From NCBI GenBank assembly GCA_004794785.1, contig SJOL01004766.1, positions 43,626 through 107,625 on the forward strand: a stretch of DNA of 64,000 bases. The letters run 5' to 3'. Positions within the stretch are counted from its first letter, which is position 1; each line of letters starts with the position of its first letter. This DNA comes from Opisthorchis felineus. Its lineage: Eukaryota; Platyhelminthes; Trematoda; Opisthorchiida; Opisthorchiidae. Under the pieces are notes generated by a model. The model did no database searches and had not been told where the DNA came from. It worked only from the letters and a program-made list of their open reading frames with translations. Below are positions 10,136-22,959 of this stretch, piece by piece. The translations under genes and the position numbers were made by a program.

Positions 10136-11394
10136 TGTGTGCGTTTCCACATCCTGGTGTATTAACAAAATAGGCTTTGGCATATCTGCTTAGTCGTGAG
10201 TGACAGAAAATACTACTACTTTAACGGTGTATACTACTGATGGGATGTGCGAGTGGTGTCTGGTCAAGTGTGAAAGCTCCGTCCCCGCATTTGATGGAAG
10301 GTTAACACGGGAATTATGGAATCGCTTTGTAGTGCTTCTTCATTATTGTTTGGGGAAAGTTCACGAGGACACTTGAGAATGTAGACTTTTCAAGAAGTGT
10401 GCAAATGAATTTTACTTTCGTGTACCGTGTAACCGTGTTGATCAATAAACAGCTCCGCACTGAAAGGCATTCCTTCTTCCACTATGATCTCTTCACAGTA
10501 AATTATTTACTTGAATCGGCCTACTTTTGAATGATTGCTATTACATTTAAGCTTCATTTTGTTGAATGTTGGGCTTGGAATCATTGGCCCCGTTCGTAGC
10601 AAATTTCCGTATTCCAATAGGCCATGTGCCCCACTCAATGTTATGATGTACGAATTCCTAAAACACAAATTTTACGTCCCGGTTTTTGTTGGGAGAGGAA
10701 GTTGTTCTCCAGAGATATCTAGAGTGGTCTTTGTTGGGAGTTGGTGGGGTCTGTTCTCTCAAAAGATAGCCATATTTCGCGGGACGAGAGTGATTTACCA
10801 TTGGGGTGAGGGATCGTGTCCTTTGGGTTTTAGCTTTTCGAGGGGACTATCGAATTTCGCTACAACAACAACAAAAACAATGGTAAGGAGTGAGAATTTG
10901 AGGAGTATTGTGTTGTTTCATTCTATCCTACGTCGGTGTCACGTTCAATCAGCAGTTTGATGAAATGCCCCATTGAATAATGGTGTATACGTTTTGCAGG
11001 TGAAATCTAGAAGAGTTCACTTATGTGTAGGGTTTGTACTGAGGATAGGCTCTTTGAAGTGGCAGTCAATCCCGTAAGGCAGACCTGTTGACCTGTCATG
11101 TACTGAGGAGTCAATCGCCAGCCACTCGGAATATTTCCTTTGCAATCAAGAACTGCTCCGCACTGCCAAATGGAGATGTTTCGCCTTTTAGTGGGAGAGT
11201 TCCTCATGGAAGGAAGAAGTACCGAATATTAAGTTGAATCTTTGGAGATTTTGATACCCTTTTGGTGTTTTGTTGTTTGAGCCCCGGTTCTGTTAAATAT
11301 CCTTCAAACGCTGGAATCCCATTTTAGTCTGGCAACCAATCGGCTCTTAATATTCGGAACCATCTTTCTATCAGATAGATCTATTTTTGTTTGG
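10136..11394. other. No recognised gene
   Basis: A plus-strand ORF of 141 codons at 10535-10960 is low-complexity with T/G-rich stretches and no domain, so it is treated as chance. Nothing else was seen. Confidence 0.4.
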
Positions 11395-11535
11395 CCCTGC
11401 TGGCCATCTGATCTGCCAGGCGAGCGTGTTACCATTACTCCACCAGCGCACGCTAGATGCACCTCAACTTTCACACCTGAACAAGCGAACGTGTTCGCGC
11501 TTGAGCGATATGATTGGTTTTACCCGACTCCTCCT
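11395..11535 (-). mobile_element. SINE family F, copy 1 (partial)
   Basis: On the minus strand the head reads GGTGGAGTAATGGTAACACG, close to a tRNA box A. It is preceded by a 5' flank (GTAAAACCAATCATATCGC, then GCGCGAACACGTTCGCTTG) that also precedes the copy at 29.2 kb. The ribozyme part found in other copies is missing here. Confidence 0.65.
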
Positions 11536-13519
11536 CGGAAGACGATCCAGTAAGTGTTCTGATTGACTCACCAGAATAAATGCAGCATGGCAGGAGGACG
11601 AGTGATTTGGACGTAAATTCTACAAATTCCGCAAACATCTAAAACAAATCCGTTGTTGTTCGTAATATAACAAAACGAGTACGTAGTCATGAGATCCCAT
11701 CCAAAAGGATTAACTAGCCGGTATCATTTCAAATCACTTGTCCCCAAAAGGCGCATCAAATCAGAATAAACCTGAACAAGTTAAAGTAGAGAAGGAGGGG
11801 CGCCTGCCGATGAGCAACGCATTGACGTTGGTAATACAAATGCGTTGTGGATGGGTTTCATATTTACGATCCTAAAGAAAAAAAACAACATTTTCAGCTC
11901 ACTTATGGCTTGATTTCGTTTCTGTTCGTGCACTGTGCTCCTTCACGGGAAAAACAGCGCTATATCCGCCGACGGAACGCCGACTTGACGGTTATCGACT
12001 GCTCCCACACGTTCATTCTCCTGATTGACTTAGATCGAGGAAGGGGGGAGGACTAAGGGTAGCGTCTGACCCTGAAGCCATTGCTGAATGATTGTTTCCG
12101 TTCAGGTCCAAAACATCGCCGCCGTATTACTGTGGTCCCATCTGAACGATACAGCTCTGTATGCAGACACTGGAGAACCCCCCAAGAAAGTTCGCACTAT
12201 TACCACGAGATAACATGTGGTAGCCTATGGACTACTCTAGAGCTTAACAAGATTATTGTGCACTAATCTGGAGGGGCCTTTTCGTCATTCTATGTGAAAT
12301 TCGCCTCAGGAAGAACAACTGTGGGTCGCTTGACAAAAACGCTTTTCGTGTGACGAGTGACTGTTGCTGAAGGCCGCACATTAGTCAAGCAACTATCGAG
12401 CTTACTAAACCCTAGCGATTTACACAAATTATTAAACAGCAAAGACGACGTCTCTCCTGAGACACCAGCGCCTTATATAGCTCTCCTTTTTGGTGTTCTT
12501 GAACTCATTACATCCCGAAATGTATAACATCTTTGGACTCTGTTGTTGTATCGGACCTAAGGGCCTTCAGCCCCATCAGATAACACTGAACCAAAGAGTT
12601 CAATCATCTTGTACGAATGGAATACGTTGCCTGAGCAGAATTGTCTACCAAAAGAACTTTATCGTTCGCCCTGTGGCTGGGATATAACCATTGTTGAAGG
12701 CAGATAATGGAATCATGACATTTAAATATGTGGATGGTCCGCAACTCAGAGGTGTTCAACCACTTTCTGCGAAGCAACTAGTCAGTTTAGGGATCATAGC
12801 TCACCTGAGCTGTGAGCCTTAAGCACTGTACCATCTCGGGCTCTGTGCGAATATCTTTAGGCCGTTGCACGTCTGTATTCAAAGACCCAAGTTTTTGGCG
12901 TTTTCTTGATTGCACTGGGCTAAGGCCGGATCGAACAGGCACATTACAAACGACAGATCTACGGCCAACAGCTGACCTTCCGAAAGACGTTGCTTTCGGT
13001 CTATTAGTGAGCAATAAAGCCTGCAGTCATCAACATCAGTGTTCAACGCTGGTACTTCTCTGCCTGCAGTAGCCTGGCGCGTCAGATATCTTTGCAATCT
13101 AGGAAGACACGGAGAAAACTGGTTCGTCATCACTTTGCTGCTCGATGGGATGAGTAAAATCAAGTGATCCGTTTTGTAATATGTTTAGCTTGAGAATTTT
13201 TGCCCATTACTCAGGCCCAGCCGACAACTAGATGGATAAGATGCCCCGTGGATACATCAGAAATCACCGTTGTGTAAACTCTGCGCGATGGTGCGGAGTT
13301 TGCATCTTACAGACTAAGATGACGACTCAGATGGCTGCTTCGCTTGAGTGCACGAAGCATCTCTTTAGACGTCCAGGAGGTTAACCTCGAATTGACGGCG
13401 TTATCACATACCGTCACGAAGCTGGTCACATTGATACCACAGAGATACTGGTTCTTACGTCCAGCGATTGACGTAAAATCAATAAATGATAAGTGCTTAT
13501 GATCTAAAGTAGGGTAAAT
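11536..13519. other. No recognised gene
   Basis: Minus-strand ORFs at 12787-13014 and 12879-13163 overlap and share a short similarity with 2215-2280, which suggests an old unidentified transposable element. No domain could be named. Confidence 0.4.
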
Positions 13520-13668
13520 TCTAATAGAGGTTTCATCCGGTCACTGAAGCCAGTGCATACTGAAGAGCCGGGAATCACTGTGCAGCAGTTTCATCCTTGT
13601 TGGCATTCATCAGCGGCTGAAGGGAGTCTTGAACCCGCGACCTTCCGGATAGCCCAAACAAACTTAAG
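13520..13668 (-). mobile_element. SINE family B, copy 2
   Basis: On the minus strand: box B-like GCGGGTTCAAGAC, then GCCG, CTGATGA, ATGCCAACAAGGAT and GAAAC, followed by the shared tail. The ribozyme core CUGAUGA and GAAA is intact, but stem II and stem III carry mismatches (CTGCTGCA in place of CAGCTGTA). Confidence 0.75.
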
Positions 13669-16600
13669 ATTGGATGTTCAAGAACTTGAAAATGAAATGT
13701 ATAGTGACGCAAGGTGATGTTTCAGGAGATGAACAATGTTAGATTAATGACAATATCGTGTTTTGTGAGCGATCGATAGAGGAGCAATATGATAACCAAT
13801 CAGGAGTCAACGGTCAAGAAACGACTTTAAGTGACTTGCTTGTGATGTGCGTGAAATTTCTTGGTTTCTTACGCATCTTCAAATCACTTAAACAAATACT
13901 GCAGATCAATAACTCAGTTGATGCGCTATGACAACCAAGGTCACACTGAGTGTTGAGTTCCATTCAGCCCCCGAAATATTGTCACACTGAGGAAAACCCA
14001 CTTTCATGATGTCTGTTTGCCAGCCCCTTTCAAAAATAAAAGACCGTGTGTTACCATCTGGGTAACAGTCATTACAATCCTTATCAAGTGGTCGTCATGT
14101 GTGGATTCAATCAGTAGGTATCATAAGAACTGAGAAGCTTCTAAACCAAGAATTTAAAGAGAATCACAAGGACTTCAACGCTAAACAAACAGTTCGTCGA
14201 AATAATTTTCCTTTCTAACTTTGGAAGTTCAATCAGATTGGAAACAGGCTACAGGAGATGTATGCAATAAAAAATATACCGTCCAACTCTTCAACTATGA
14301 TGTGGCGAATGCAACTGCAAACTGCTTGTTATACGCGTTCCACGTTCAAAGGTCTGAGGTCAAGTGATACGCAGATCCTCAACACCAAACCCTATGAAAA
14401 TACGAGGTCTACCCAACAAATGAGTTACTATGATACACATAAAGAATTCTCTAAGTTTTCGCACTTTGCACCACGAATTCTCCGTCAAACGTACGAACGC
14501 GTGTCAGATTTGAACCCGAAATGCGAGGCAAGCAAACGGTCGCGCTTTTAAACATTTCGCTCAAGGTTTGAGAAGCCACGTTTCGTTCAAGGTAGTATTC
14601 TACATGACTGGAACCATGTGACTCCGTGAGAGCGAGAAGTAATTAATGGTGGTGCAACTCTGAGGAGACATGTCTCGATAATCGATATTTGAATTCCCTG
14701 AACAGAATCAATATATCTTGATCATGTTCTGCACATGAGCCTGGAAAAGGAGTCCGAGAAATTAAATTAAATTTTAAATAGGGAATCACGTGATATACCA
14801 CTTGAATGCCATTCACTTGTCTAAGTGGGCTAGAGAAGATTGCCCAAAATAACGCCCTGGGAGGTACAGGCAAAGTACACAGCTCTATTCTAGCCCCCAT
14901 AGGCGACACCGGAACACTGCATTTCGGAACGAGTACCAGGTGCTACAAAACCGGTCCAAAGCTGCCATTCAGATTACGTAATCTGGCGGTCGTCATGACT
15001 ATTGCTGTCCAACTTCTCACACTCAAACATTTGGCACAGAAGACCTTATCCAATCCCCTCAGCTGAAACGATCGAGTGTTCACCTGTCGTTCGAGCACGG
15101 CAAATACAAAGCAGTATCTCCTACATAACCCAGACAATTAGCTGTATGTTAGGTGACCTTTGCCCCGGCTAGCACGCAGATTTTCCTAACCTGACGTCTG
15201 CCTTGCCGTAATTGGTCCACTTTTGTTACGTGTGATCAGTGTTCTCCTAGTCTTCCCTTTCCGGCTGTGAAAGTTATGCCCATCCTTGGGAGTCTACCAT
15301 AAATCTCTTCAGAGCCGCTGAGCACCTGGAGGAAGCTCAGCATTTCATGGTATCTAAATTAAGACAAAAAATTGTTACAAACTATGAAGCTCCTAGCGAA
15401 CGTTGTTCATTCTTTTAGTTTGACAATAATTTTGGTTTAGCGTCTGCCATTTTGATATCGGAACTCAAAAGGGGGCCTTATGCTCCGCATGTGTAGTTTC
15501 CATCTTAGGTTTGCAATTTTAGGTCGAAATTCCTGTGTGATTTTTATTGCACACTTACCACCTTTTCTACAGATTTGGTGGGTTTCTTTAGATGCTTGTT
15601 AAGCAAATTACTAGTATTTCTGTGAATTTTAGTGTGAGGGACTGCATGTCTTCAGGTGAATCGGCCTAATTAACCGGTGAGTCTTGCAGTGTATGAGGGT
15701 TCTAAGCTCCTTGCATTGCATTTGATGGATCCACACTCAAACAAATCAAGTTTCATGTTTGTGACTACTTATTGGAGTGTGTCGAAATTTAATCTAAAAG
15801 CCTTTTTAAAACGAGACTTCTGCTTGTTTTGAGATATCTTATGGGCCCATGACATTGAAATTTCTTCAGAAATAATTTCAAGCTACTTTTGACTTCTGAG
15901 TAGATGGCTAGGGTTTAGGTGATTCACGCTGTTTCGTTGTCGGTCGTCATTACCCGTTTTCCAAGTTTTCTTATTCACTGCAGATTTCCGCGGTAACAAC
16001 TTGAGCCGGGTGGTAGCCTTCTGAAATGCCACTTAAGTAAGAGCGAAATTTTCAAGTGGCGGCCACCAAAAGTCACGCCAATCAACGTTGCTGCGCCTAG
16101 AGATATGCAGCCTTTGACACCCACCTTGACACCTGCAGTCGAACTGGATTTGTCAATCGAATACAAAAATCAATCTCTTGCACACATGTGTGCCAAGTGG
16201 AATGTGTATGTCCTACGTATTACTTCCAGGAATGCTGTTGCTGGTGGTGACTATGATTTCTGAGCATTGAGAACTCCGTTGCGATTTCGGGTTTTTAGAC
16301 TTTCATGCAAACGGATAGCATTTAAAGTAGTGAATTTTCCGGATCAAGGTGTTTTGTGGCCTTCAGTGTTCACCCATCCAGATAAACCGTTGTCAGTGAG
16401 AAGCCATTGAACTCTGCGGTCATACTATGTTTCGCATTTTAAATAGTCCCAGTTTCGAATTCACCGCCTATTCAGGAAAATTCTTGTCGTGTGAAAAATC
16501 AGTGTGTGCAGTGTGGTGAAAAGCGTGGGTGTCCAAATAAATCCAACCAATATCTACGCCACCCGAATTATTGTGAATTACTTCAGGGGTGCTAGCCGAG

Positions 16601-17726
16601 ACGTTCTAATCTGAAAACTAACAAAAATTGGGCAAGTCTACGCTTGTTGTACATAAACATCGGCTTCAGGATATTTCGACCAGCCGGCTGGCAGCCAATA
16701 TGAGGGCGTCAATCATGCAGTCGAATTCCGCTGATCAAAATGAAAAACGGTGGTCTTCTCGTTTTGGTCATCCAGGCCTCTGAATTCTATCAGCGTAAGC
16801 GACCGCGACATTGCAGCCTTTGGCGATTATCAAAATGTGTTCGTAGCAAGGGAAAATGATAAGTATGTTACAATTGTGGTTCCTAAGGTAGTCGCACGAA
16901 TATTCGCTTGCACAAGTCTGTGCTAAACCACCGAAACAAAGTACCGTTTTCTGGGGAACGAGCAGATAGCTCTGCGTTTTATGTATTCCGTCCAATTTGT
17001 CCTAGAATATAAACAACCGATTCGATAACTTTTCTTCACATCATATTGTTATGGAGTTGAAAACGTTCAAACCCAGTTTGGACTATTTAAACTCTGGTGT
17101 AACAATTTTGGCCGACACGGGGTTAAGAAGGTAAGATGTGGAGGAGACAGAAAAAAAAAACGATCTGTGTGCTCGGGAATGGAGTTGTGCTTGCCGATGG
17201 CGGAAAGCCACCACTGTTGTCTTAAGACATGCCACCGCCCAAGCCGGGTTCTCTTTTTGTTTAGTCCTTATTATATTCTTTTTTTATTAATATTTTTGTG
17301 ATGTTATGACTGATATTGGACGTTATCTGATGCTAGTATTATATTATAATATTGCATAAATATTATATGGTGTTATATACGTAAAGCATTTTGTTGTATT
17401 GTGTTACGTTGGGTCAAAATAAACCGTATTTAGTACGTCTGTTTTGCATTTATGAATCCGCACATCCTCCCCGCAACACTGGAAGTTTGAGGGGACTTAC
17501 GACGGTAATGGAGGTGGTATTTTTCAACCGTTGTTGCACAGAACAAGTTGAATCTTGCTTGTCGCTCCTGTGTGCCGCGGTAATGTCCTATGAATTATAT
17601 GGATCACATCTCCCTATTTCTCATCCGCTGTAGGTTTCCAGTGCTTTATTTTCCTCGTATAATTTGACACTGATGAGCCATTAGTTGGGCATGGAAGTTG
17701 CCCGTCCCGCTCACTCTGTGGTACAT
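13669..17726. other. No recognised gene
   Basis: About 4 kb with only short ORFs (60-97 codons) lacking domains. It has AT-rich stretches, an A10 tract near 17152 and a pyrimidine-rich end around 17250. No repeats of the families found elsewhere were recognised. Confidence 0.4.
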
Positions 17727-17751
17727 CGCCCTTGAGCTTTCAATGAATAAA
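17727..17751. repeat. Target site duplication of SINE A2, left copy
   Basis: CGCCCTTGAGCTTTCAATGA and the following AATAAAA match 17931-17956 with a few differences. The pair directly flanks SINE A2, as expected for target-primed insertion. Confidence 0.65.
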
Positions 17752-17930
17752 AAATCGTTCAGCTGTAACAACTTTTCGGTGCCTAGATGCCATGCTACCC
17801 GAAGGAAGCAGGACGGCGGGGATACTGCCAGTTTGCCCAAGCCTAGACAGGGCAAGTCGAGATGCAGTGGTCAGGTTTTAACCACGGACCTTCCAGTCAG
17901 TAAATTTGCGCTGTAACCACTGATCCTTCT
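17752..17930 (-). mobile_element. SINE family A, copy 2, with target site duplication
   Basis: Complete family A unit in reverse: the 3' end AATCGTTCAGCTGTAAC is at the left, and the tRNA-like head with damaged box A and box B (GGTTTTAAC for GGTTCGAAC) is at the right. Diverged direct repeats of about 25 bases flank it, marking an old but complete insertion. Confidence 0.8.
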
Positions 17931-17956
17931 CGCCCTTGAGTTTACAACCGATAAAA
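17931..17956. repeat. Target site duplication of SINE A2, right copy
   Basis: CGCCCTTGAGTTTACAACCG followed by ATAAAA. It pairs with 17727-17751 on the other side of the SINE. Confidence 0.65.
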
Positions 17957-18027
17957 ACGGTTCAAATGGTTGTTCACATTGTTCCGTTCAAAATTCATGG
18001 AATCCCCCATTTTAAACTGTAGGGGAA

Positions 18028-18186
18028 CAACCGTTCAGCTGGACGATCCTTTCAGCGCCCAGCTACCATGCCATCCGAAGGAAACACAAGGACTGAGATG
18101 CTGTTATGTTGCTCAAGTCTAGCGAAGGAGCAATCCAGATGCCGGGTTTGTATCCGAACCACGGACCTTTCCGTCAGTAAATTTGT
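18028..18186 (-). mobile_element. SINE family A, copy 3
   Basis: Reverse-oriented unit with the 3' word CCGTTCAGCTG at the left and a tRNA-like head ending in TTACTGACGG at the right. Box B is diverged (GGTTCGGATAC). It lies less than 100 bases from copy 2 in the same orientation. Confidence 0.75.
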
Positions 18187-18634
18187 TTTTCATCCAAAGC
18201 CCACTACCCATTGTGCCTGTAATCCGATCCTTTCGGAAACGGATGTCAGCCTCCCATATGTGCGGAAGCTCACAACTCAGTTCGAGCATGATGGTTCGAA
18301 CGTGCGGAGCAGATGACCTTGACGAAAAGCAATCAAATCAACTCAGCAGTCGTACCCACTTCTCTCTGCCTTTACACGTTCTCCCATTGTTTTTCTCCTC
18401 TGGCTGCATCTGGAAATCAGTGTACTGGTGACAATCTGTCGGCTTTTTGAACCCGTGTTTCTCAACGACACCTGGCAATGCACTTTGCCTGTGATCCACT
18501 CAGTTTGATCCCAGCATCCAATAGAAGCCTGAGACGCGACGGATGTCAATGTTGCGAATCAAGCAAATCATTTGGAAAAAGCTGAATCCACCTAGAGTAC
18601 CCTCGTCCACATGGACTTGTGCCACATGTGATAC

Positions 18635-18636
<2 letters not shown>
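18187..18636. other. No recognised gene
   Basis: Contains only short ORFs. No domain or repeat was recognised. Confidence 0.4.

Positions 18637-18672
<36 letters not shown>
18637..18672. repeat. (TA)18 microsatellite
   Basis: 36 bases of uninterrupted TA. ORFs crossing it that read YIYIYI are artefacts. Confidence 0.95.
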
Positions 18673-18674
<2 letters not shown>

Positions 18675-18792
18675 ATCGGCGTTCTGGGTTGTCGACGTAC
18701 GTACCGGTCCACTCATTTTGAAGAAACCACCGGAGGCAGGTATGTTCTGGATTCCAATCGGTACCTTCTTGACGCCGACACCTTAAAGGTGA

Positions 18793-19075
18793 CAAAGTCA
18801 TTAACCACAGGGTTAATGGGATGGCACCTTGTTGATGTGTTGATTGGCAGTTCCCGGTAACACATGCATGGTGCCATACTGGGGGAGGAGCCGCACCACG
18901 CTGAGACCTCAACAAATTGGAGCGTGAGGCCGCTACCTCGACTACAAGTTGGGAACTGCTGCTGGCGCCCATTGATATGGCACTACGCTTAGGCCATGTG
19001 ATGGCTTCCAACAGGCGTCTTCAAGTTCGCCCACAAATTTTATTCCCTGGATTCCACATTAGCGCTAAAGGCTTG
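18793..19075 (+). repeat. Repeat family D, copy 1
   Basis: Resembles 27413-27700 over about 280 bases, with shared words such as AACC..AGGGTTAAT, TGTTGA..TGTTGA..GGC and GATGGCTT.CAGCAGG (AACAGG here). The family has no recognised coding part and may be a LINE 3' region, since copy 2 directly follows a LINE end. Confidence 0.5.
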
Positions 19076-19401
19076 CTTGAGACAAAACTTGGGGTTCGGC
19101 ACAACTGCCTCAGGGGCATTGTATATGATCGTGGCCTTATAATTTTAGGAGCGTATCAACCTCATCTCGGTACTTCAGACCTTAGGGAAAAACCTTGGAG
19201 CGCATAGCAACCCAGCTCACAATGTAACCAGCCATACCGAATGCGCTGGAAAAGCATTTGGATAGCGCGTTGGCCACTTAAATCTTCGGCTAGGCAACAA
19301 TCGAATTCACTCCGCATTTCTATCGTACAGGTTTTATTACCCACATCGTGCGCTGAATAGGCAGAATGATAACTTTTGTATGCAGTGACCTACTGATGTG
19401 T

Positions 19402-19655
19402 TCATTAAAAATTTCATCCTGTCAGTGAAGCCAATCTAGGCTGAAAAGCCAAGAAGCTCTGTACAGCTATTTCATCCCTATTAGGAACCATCAGCATCTC
19501 AGAAAACTCAGAGTTTCGAACCAGCAGCTTTCCGGCCAGTGGCTGAACAGCAGTGTGATTAACTGTGACTTAGACGGAACGCAGCGATACTCATCTGTCA
19601 ATCGTAGAAACTATATCATGTGATCACGCATGGACTGGCAAGTCGAGTGACGCCT
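19402..19655 (-). mobile_element. SINE family B, copy 3 with 5' extension
   Basis: On the minus strand: a 5' extension containing ATCACATGATATAG-like text, then the tRNA-like head with box B-like GTTTCGAACC rearranged, then GATG, CTGATGG, TTCCTAATAGGGAT, GAAAT and AGCTGTACAGAGC. The hammerhead has two core changes (CUGAUGG, and GAAAU for GAAAC). Confidence 0.75.
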
Positions 19656-19732
19656 TCTGGGAAGGAAGTTTCACACATCCAAAGAAAGTATCCTTCCTTT
19701 GATCTGCATATTGATTCATGGTAATGTGAGGA

Positions 19733-19862
19733 GATTTGGTAATATTCAATAGGAATTTCATCCTATCCAGTCTACACTGAGAAACCGCGAGGCACTGTAC
19801 AGCTGTTTCATCCTTGTTGGGAATCATCAACAGTGTGCATCTCACGAAACTCGGAGAGTTTC
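19733..19862 (-). mobile_element. SINE family B, copy 4 (head truncated)
   Basis: Body and hammerhead part of family B with the best-kept helices of that family. The tRNA-like head is lost beyond the word ACTCGGAGAG. The same element opens the right copy of the large repeat at 23661-23793. Confidence 0.8.
19792..19835 (-). ncRNA. Hammerhead ribozyme motif, type I (family B)
   Basis: Read on the minus strand: stem I CACUG / CAGUG (5 bp), core UUGAUGA (consensus CUGAUGA, one change at C3), stem II UCC / GGA closed by loop CAACAA with a U-U pair at its base, GAAA, stem III ACAG / CUGU with no loop, cleavage triplet GUA. Because C3 is essential, this copy is probably inactive. The consensus over copies restores it. 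A stem III without a loop is typical of hammerheads that work as dimers. Confidence 0.65.
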
Positions 19863-22800
19863 TCCCGTAATCTATTAATATGTCCATCGGAGAGAAGGTA
19901 AATATCCTGGTACCTGTATTGCACCTGTCGGTTGCCTACTTGAATGTCCACCTTACATTCTTGTGCTGTTTCGTGACGATCACCGCATAATCCGACGCTG
20001 TTCTCAATTAAATATCGATTACCTTGGAAGATGTTCAAATTGTTGGAAGTTGACGTGGTACCAGTCAAAAAGTATTGCAGATGCTGAGTTGGTTGTGGTC
20101 CCTCTGAACTGATTTGAACCGAACACACGCGGAATCCCATACCGCAGATACATAAACGTGATTCAGTGGCAGATCAATATGGCTAAGATATGATGGGTTC
20201 AGTTACTTGGCTTCGCCGGTAGTAACGAAAGTTTCGTGGCAGAACATGAAGCTGGCGTTCAGTGTTTGACACCGCTGTCTGGTAGTCAGCACCGTTTGTC
20301 AAGGGATAGGAATCTCCGCATTTTAAGCACTTTTTCAAAGATTCTACCCAGAAAGATTAAAAAACACTGTCAAAGTGCTTAAAGATTATTTTATTGGGAA
20401 TGAGGAGTCCGCAGTGACACCGAAGATATTATGATCCAGGAACTGAAAAAGTTTGCACATATGGAAACGTACAATCGGGTTTAAAATGCGAACACTCACA
20501 GGAAAACACTTACAACTCAGGTTATTTCCTCTCTATCATTGTTCCTCCAGACTGGCATTCAGCTGATTCGAGGACAAAGTTATGGCCGAATTTTACAACA
20601 TTATTTGTTTGCATCTAAGGTATCTGAGTTGGTACTTTCAATAAAGAATTCACCAAAAGTGAATACACGAGAATTGGAAAAAATCGATAGTTATCAGTTA
20701 CGAAGATTGATCTGAAACAATCGCTTAATATCACCTCAATATTCTACCACTTGTTACCTCACTCACCTCACCTTCAGACATATTCACCACAGAGACCTGA
20801 AGTGACATAATTACGGATAAACAACAGGTTTGCTTTTCAATTCACGCTGAAGCGGTCTGGTTGAAAGAACGATTTTCTTTAAACTAAGAGAATTCACTGA
20901 TTATGGTTCTGTTTAAAACGCAGAAGAATAACGCACTTTGACATTTTTTATCTGCAGTTCGGTCACAGGTGGCTATAACAGTTGTAAAAATCATCTGATT
21001 ATTGTTATAGAAGAAGGAAAACTTTGTATAACAAATTGTTGGGTCCTAGAACCAGTTAAAATCTTTGATGGAGGCCTACTTATTCTGTAACGTGGATGAG
21101 TAGTAATCGTAAATTCCGTGTTGCCAACAATATCCAAGTTTATTTACCAATCAGATGTATGACTTACGACATGCGCGCCCCATAGCTGTGGGTTTGCAAT
21201 CTGTTGTCGCAAACAACCAAGGTGAGCACCTTGAATTAGCTGAGTTCATGTCTATCATCTAGATTTATTCACACCGTACGAAATGGATTTTAAATGTACA
21301 ACGATAATTGGATGAATCACGATTGTTTACCTTTAAGTACTACACTGGTGAGAACAATCAAATTAGTCCCTCCAGATGAGGGGTTCTCATGCAAGACATT
21401 CAAAAAACGTAATACACAGTTGTTTTACTGTTTTCAGCAAGGATACAATGCCGCTCAGGTTGAATAGTTCAAAAGGAGGAATTCCTGAAGTAAATCATAC
21501 TGCAGGATGGTTATCCGGGGCGTCTCAATGAAATTCACAGTGCAGCCAGATCTCAGACAGCCCCGGTTCATCCAGCCAGTGAGGTAAATACTTATTCCTT
21601 CAGTTCAAAGGTGACCTTATTAGCACCCACGTACTATGCAAGCTCAGTTATACTTTGAAACGTGTCTATACTACAGTCGAGTGACATTTCATACCTATCC
21701 TCTCTCTGCACAAGCGTGTGCATCGACCGTCTTGTCTATCTGCCTGTCATGTAGTCTACGGGTTATCCCGAGGCTGTAGAGACGTCTACGTAAGCAAAAC
21801 AGACGGATTCCTAGCGAATCGTGCGGCGTAACACACTCCGAAATATATAGTCCAAACGCTGTCAGAAAAACCGTCGGGTCAAAGGTCAAATCACAATCCC
21901 ACATCGTCAACAGCCAGGCATTGTTAGATAATGGCCACCGGATTGACCCGGTCAACTCCCTCCGAATCCTGCTGTGCAACCCAACCCCAAAAGTTTTAGC
22001 GATGAGCAAAGGGCTGCTGATTAGATCAAACCAGCCCAGACTGCGTGTACAGAAACAGTTGGGGCAAACTACTTCGTTACCCTGGAATTGATCAGGTGAC
22101 TTGAAGAAATCGTCCAACCACTATGTGTTCAACATTGTTTCTATTCGTTATCTGTATAACCCGCATGTTTCACTTTCGCGACTGAAAGGAGTGAAACATT
22201 CGTTAACATGTCGGCTGTTGATCAGGTTGCTGTTTGTCTGTTGACCGATTTTGGCAAGTGACTTGCCAAAGTTTCTTCGTTATACGAGGACGCATCATCT
22301 GTGGGTAGTTGTTAACATGTCCGCTGCCAGTTCTGGTGAGATGGGTAAGGAAGACGCAATGTTCCACACAATAATAGTTAGTTTTGAAGGCGTATTGTAG
22401 CCTGCGTTGACTAGTACTCAAGGACAATCGATCTTTAGGCATGGTTAGCTGAGCACATACGAAATTGTGGCATTCCATTTCTAGACCAACTACCTTCTCT
22501 CACAAGTGCTGGATATTTTTGCAGTGTCATGGGTTCACGAAAGTTTGGATCCTTGGACAGAGTGAATGTTGTCCGGACGAAAACGTTAATTTATCGTCGA
22601 TTCGCAGTGCACAATTGAGTTTGGATAAAATACACTCAACAGACAGTGGGTGCTATTGGGACGACAAGAGTGGGAAGGTTCAACAACGATGCACCGGTTC
22701 CACCGATGGAGGACTGAACCCCCTTCATTCCTATCGCACATGTTTGTTTGTGGTCTTCTATCTGGCACTGCCCATGACCAGCAATAAGCGCTTAGTCTTT

Positions 22801-22959
22801 TCCGGTGGTGGGCAATTTGAACGGTGTAAAGAGTCACTGAGTAATTACACGAGTCTTTGAGGACACCTGCGGCTGTTTGTCACCATTAGCGATCAACTGA
22901 TTTAGGACACGGTTGTCTGCATTGCTTCCATGCGAAGCTTGTAGGCACTTTTTTTGGGG
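19863..22959. other. Unique part of the large repeat, no recognised gene
   Basis: Minus-strand ORFs of 140 (21695-22117), 91 and 83 codons and a plus-strand ORF around 22600-22860 show no known motif. Their conservation in the second copy follows from recent duplication and does not argue for coding. Confidence 0.5.

Noticed and set aside
10535..10960. Plus-strand ORF of 141 codons
   Set aside because: Composition is biased (G/T runs, a short ACA repeat), there is no domain, and the start is a non-ATG codon in a non-coding context.
17669..17708. CTGATGAGCC..GGGC..GGAAG as another hammerhead
   Set aside because: GAAA is replaced by GGAAG and is not next to stem II. No stem I forms.
18543..19011. 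ORFs with YIYIYI repeats on both strands
   Set aside because: Products of the TA microsatellite.
21695..22117. Minus-strand ORF of 140 codons, identical at 25626-26048
   Set aside because: The identity comes from the large duplication, not from selection. No motif was recognised.
22465..22860. Plus-strand ORF of 131 codons
   Set aside because: It starts at TTG, and its 5' half has no start in the second copy because of one base change. No known domain.
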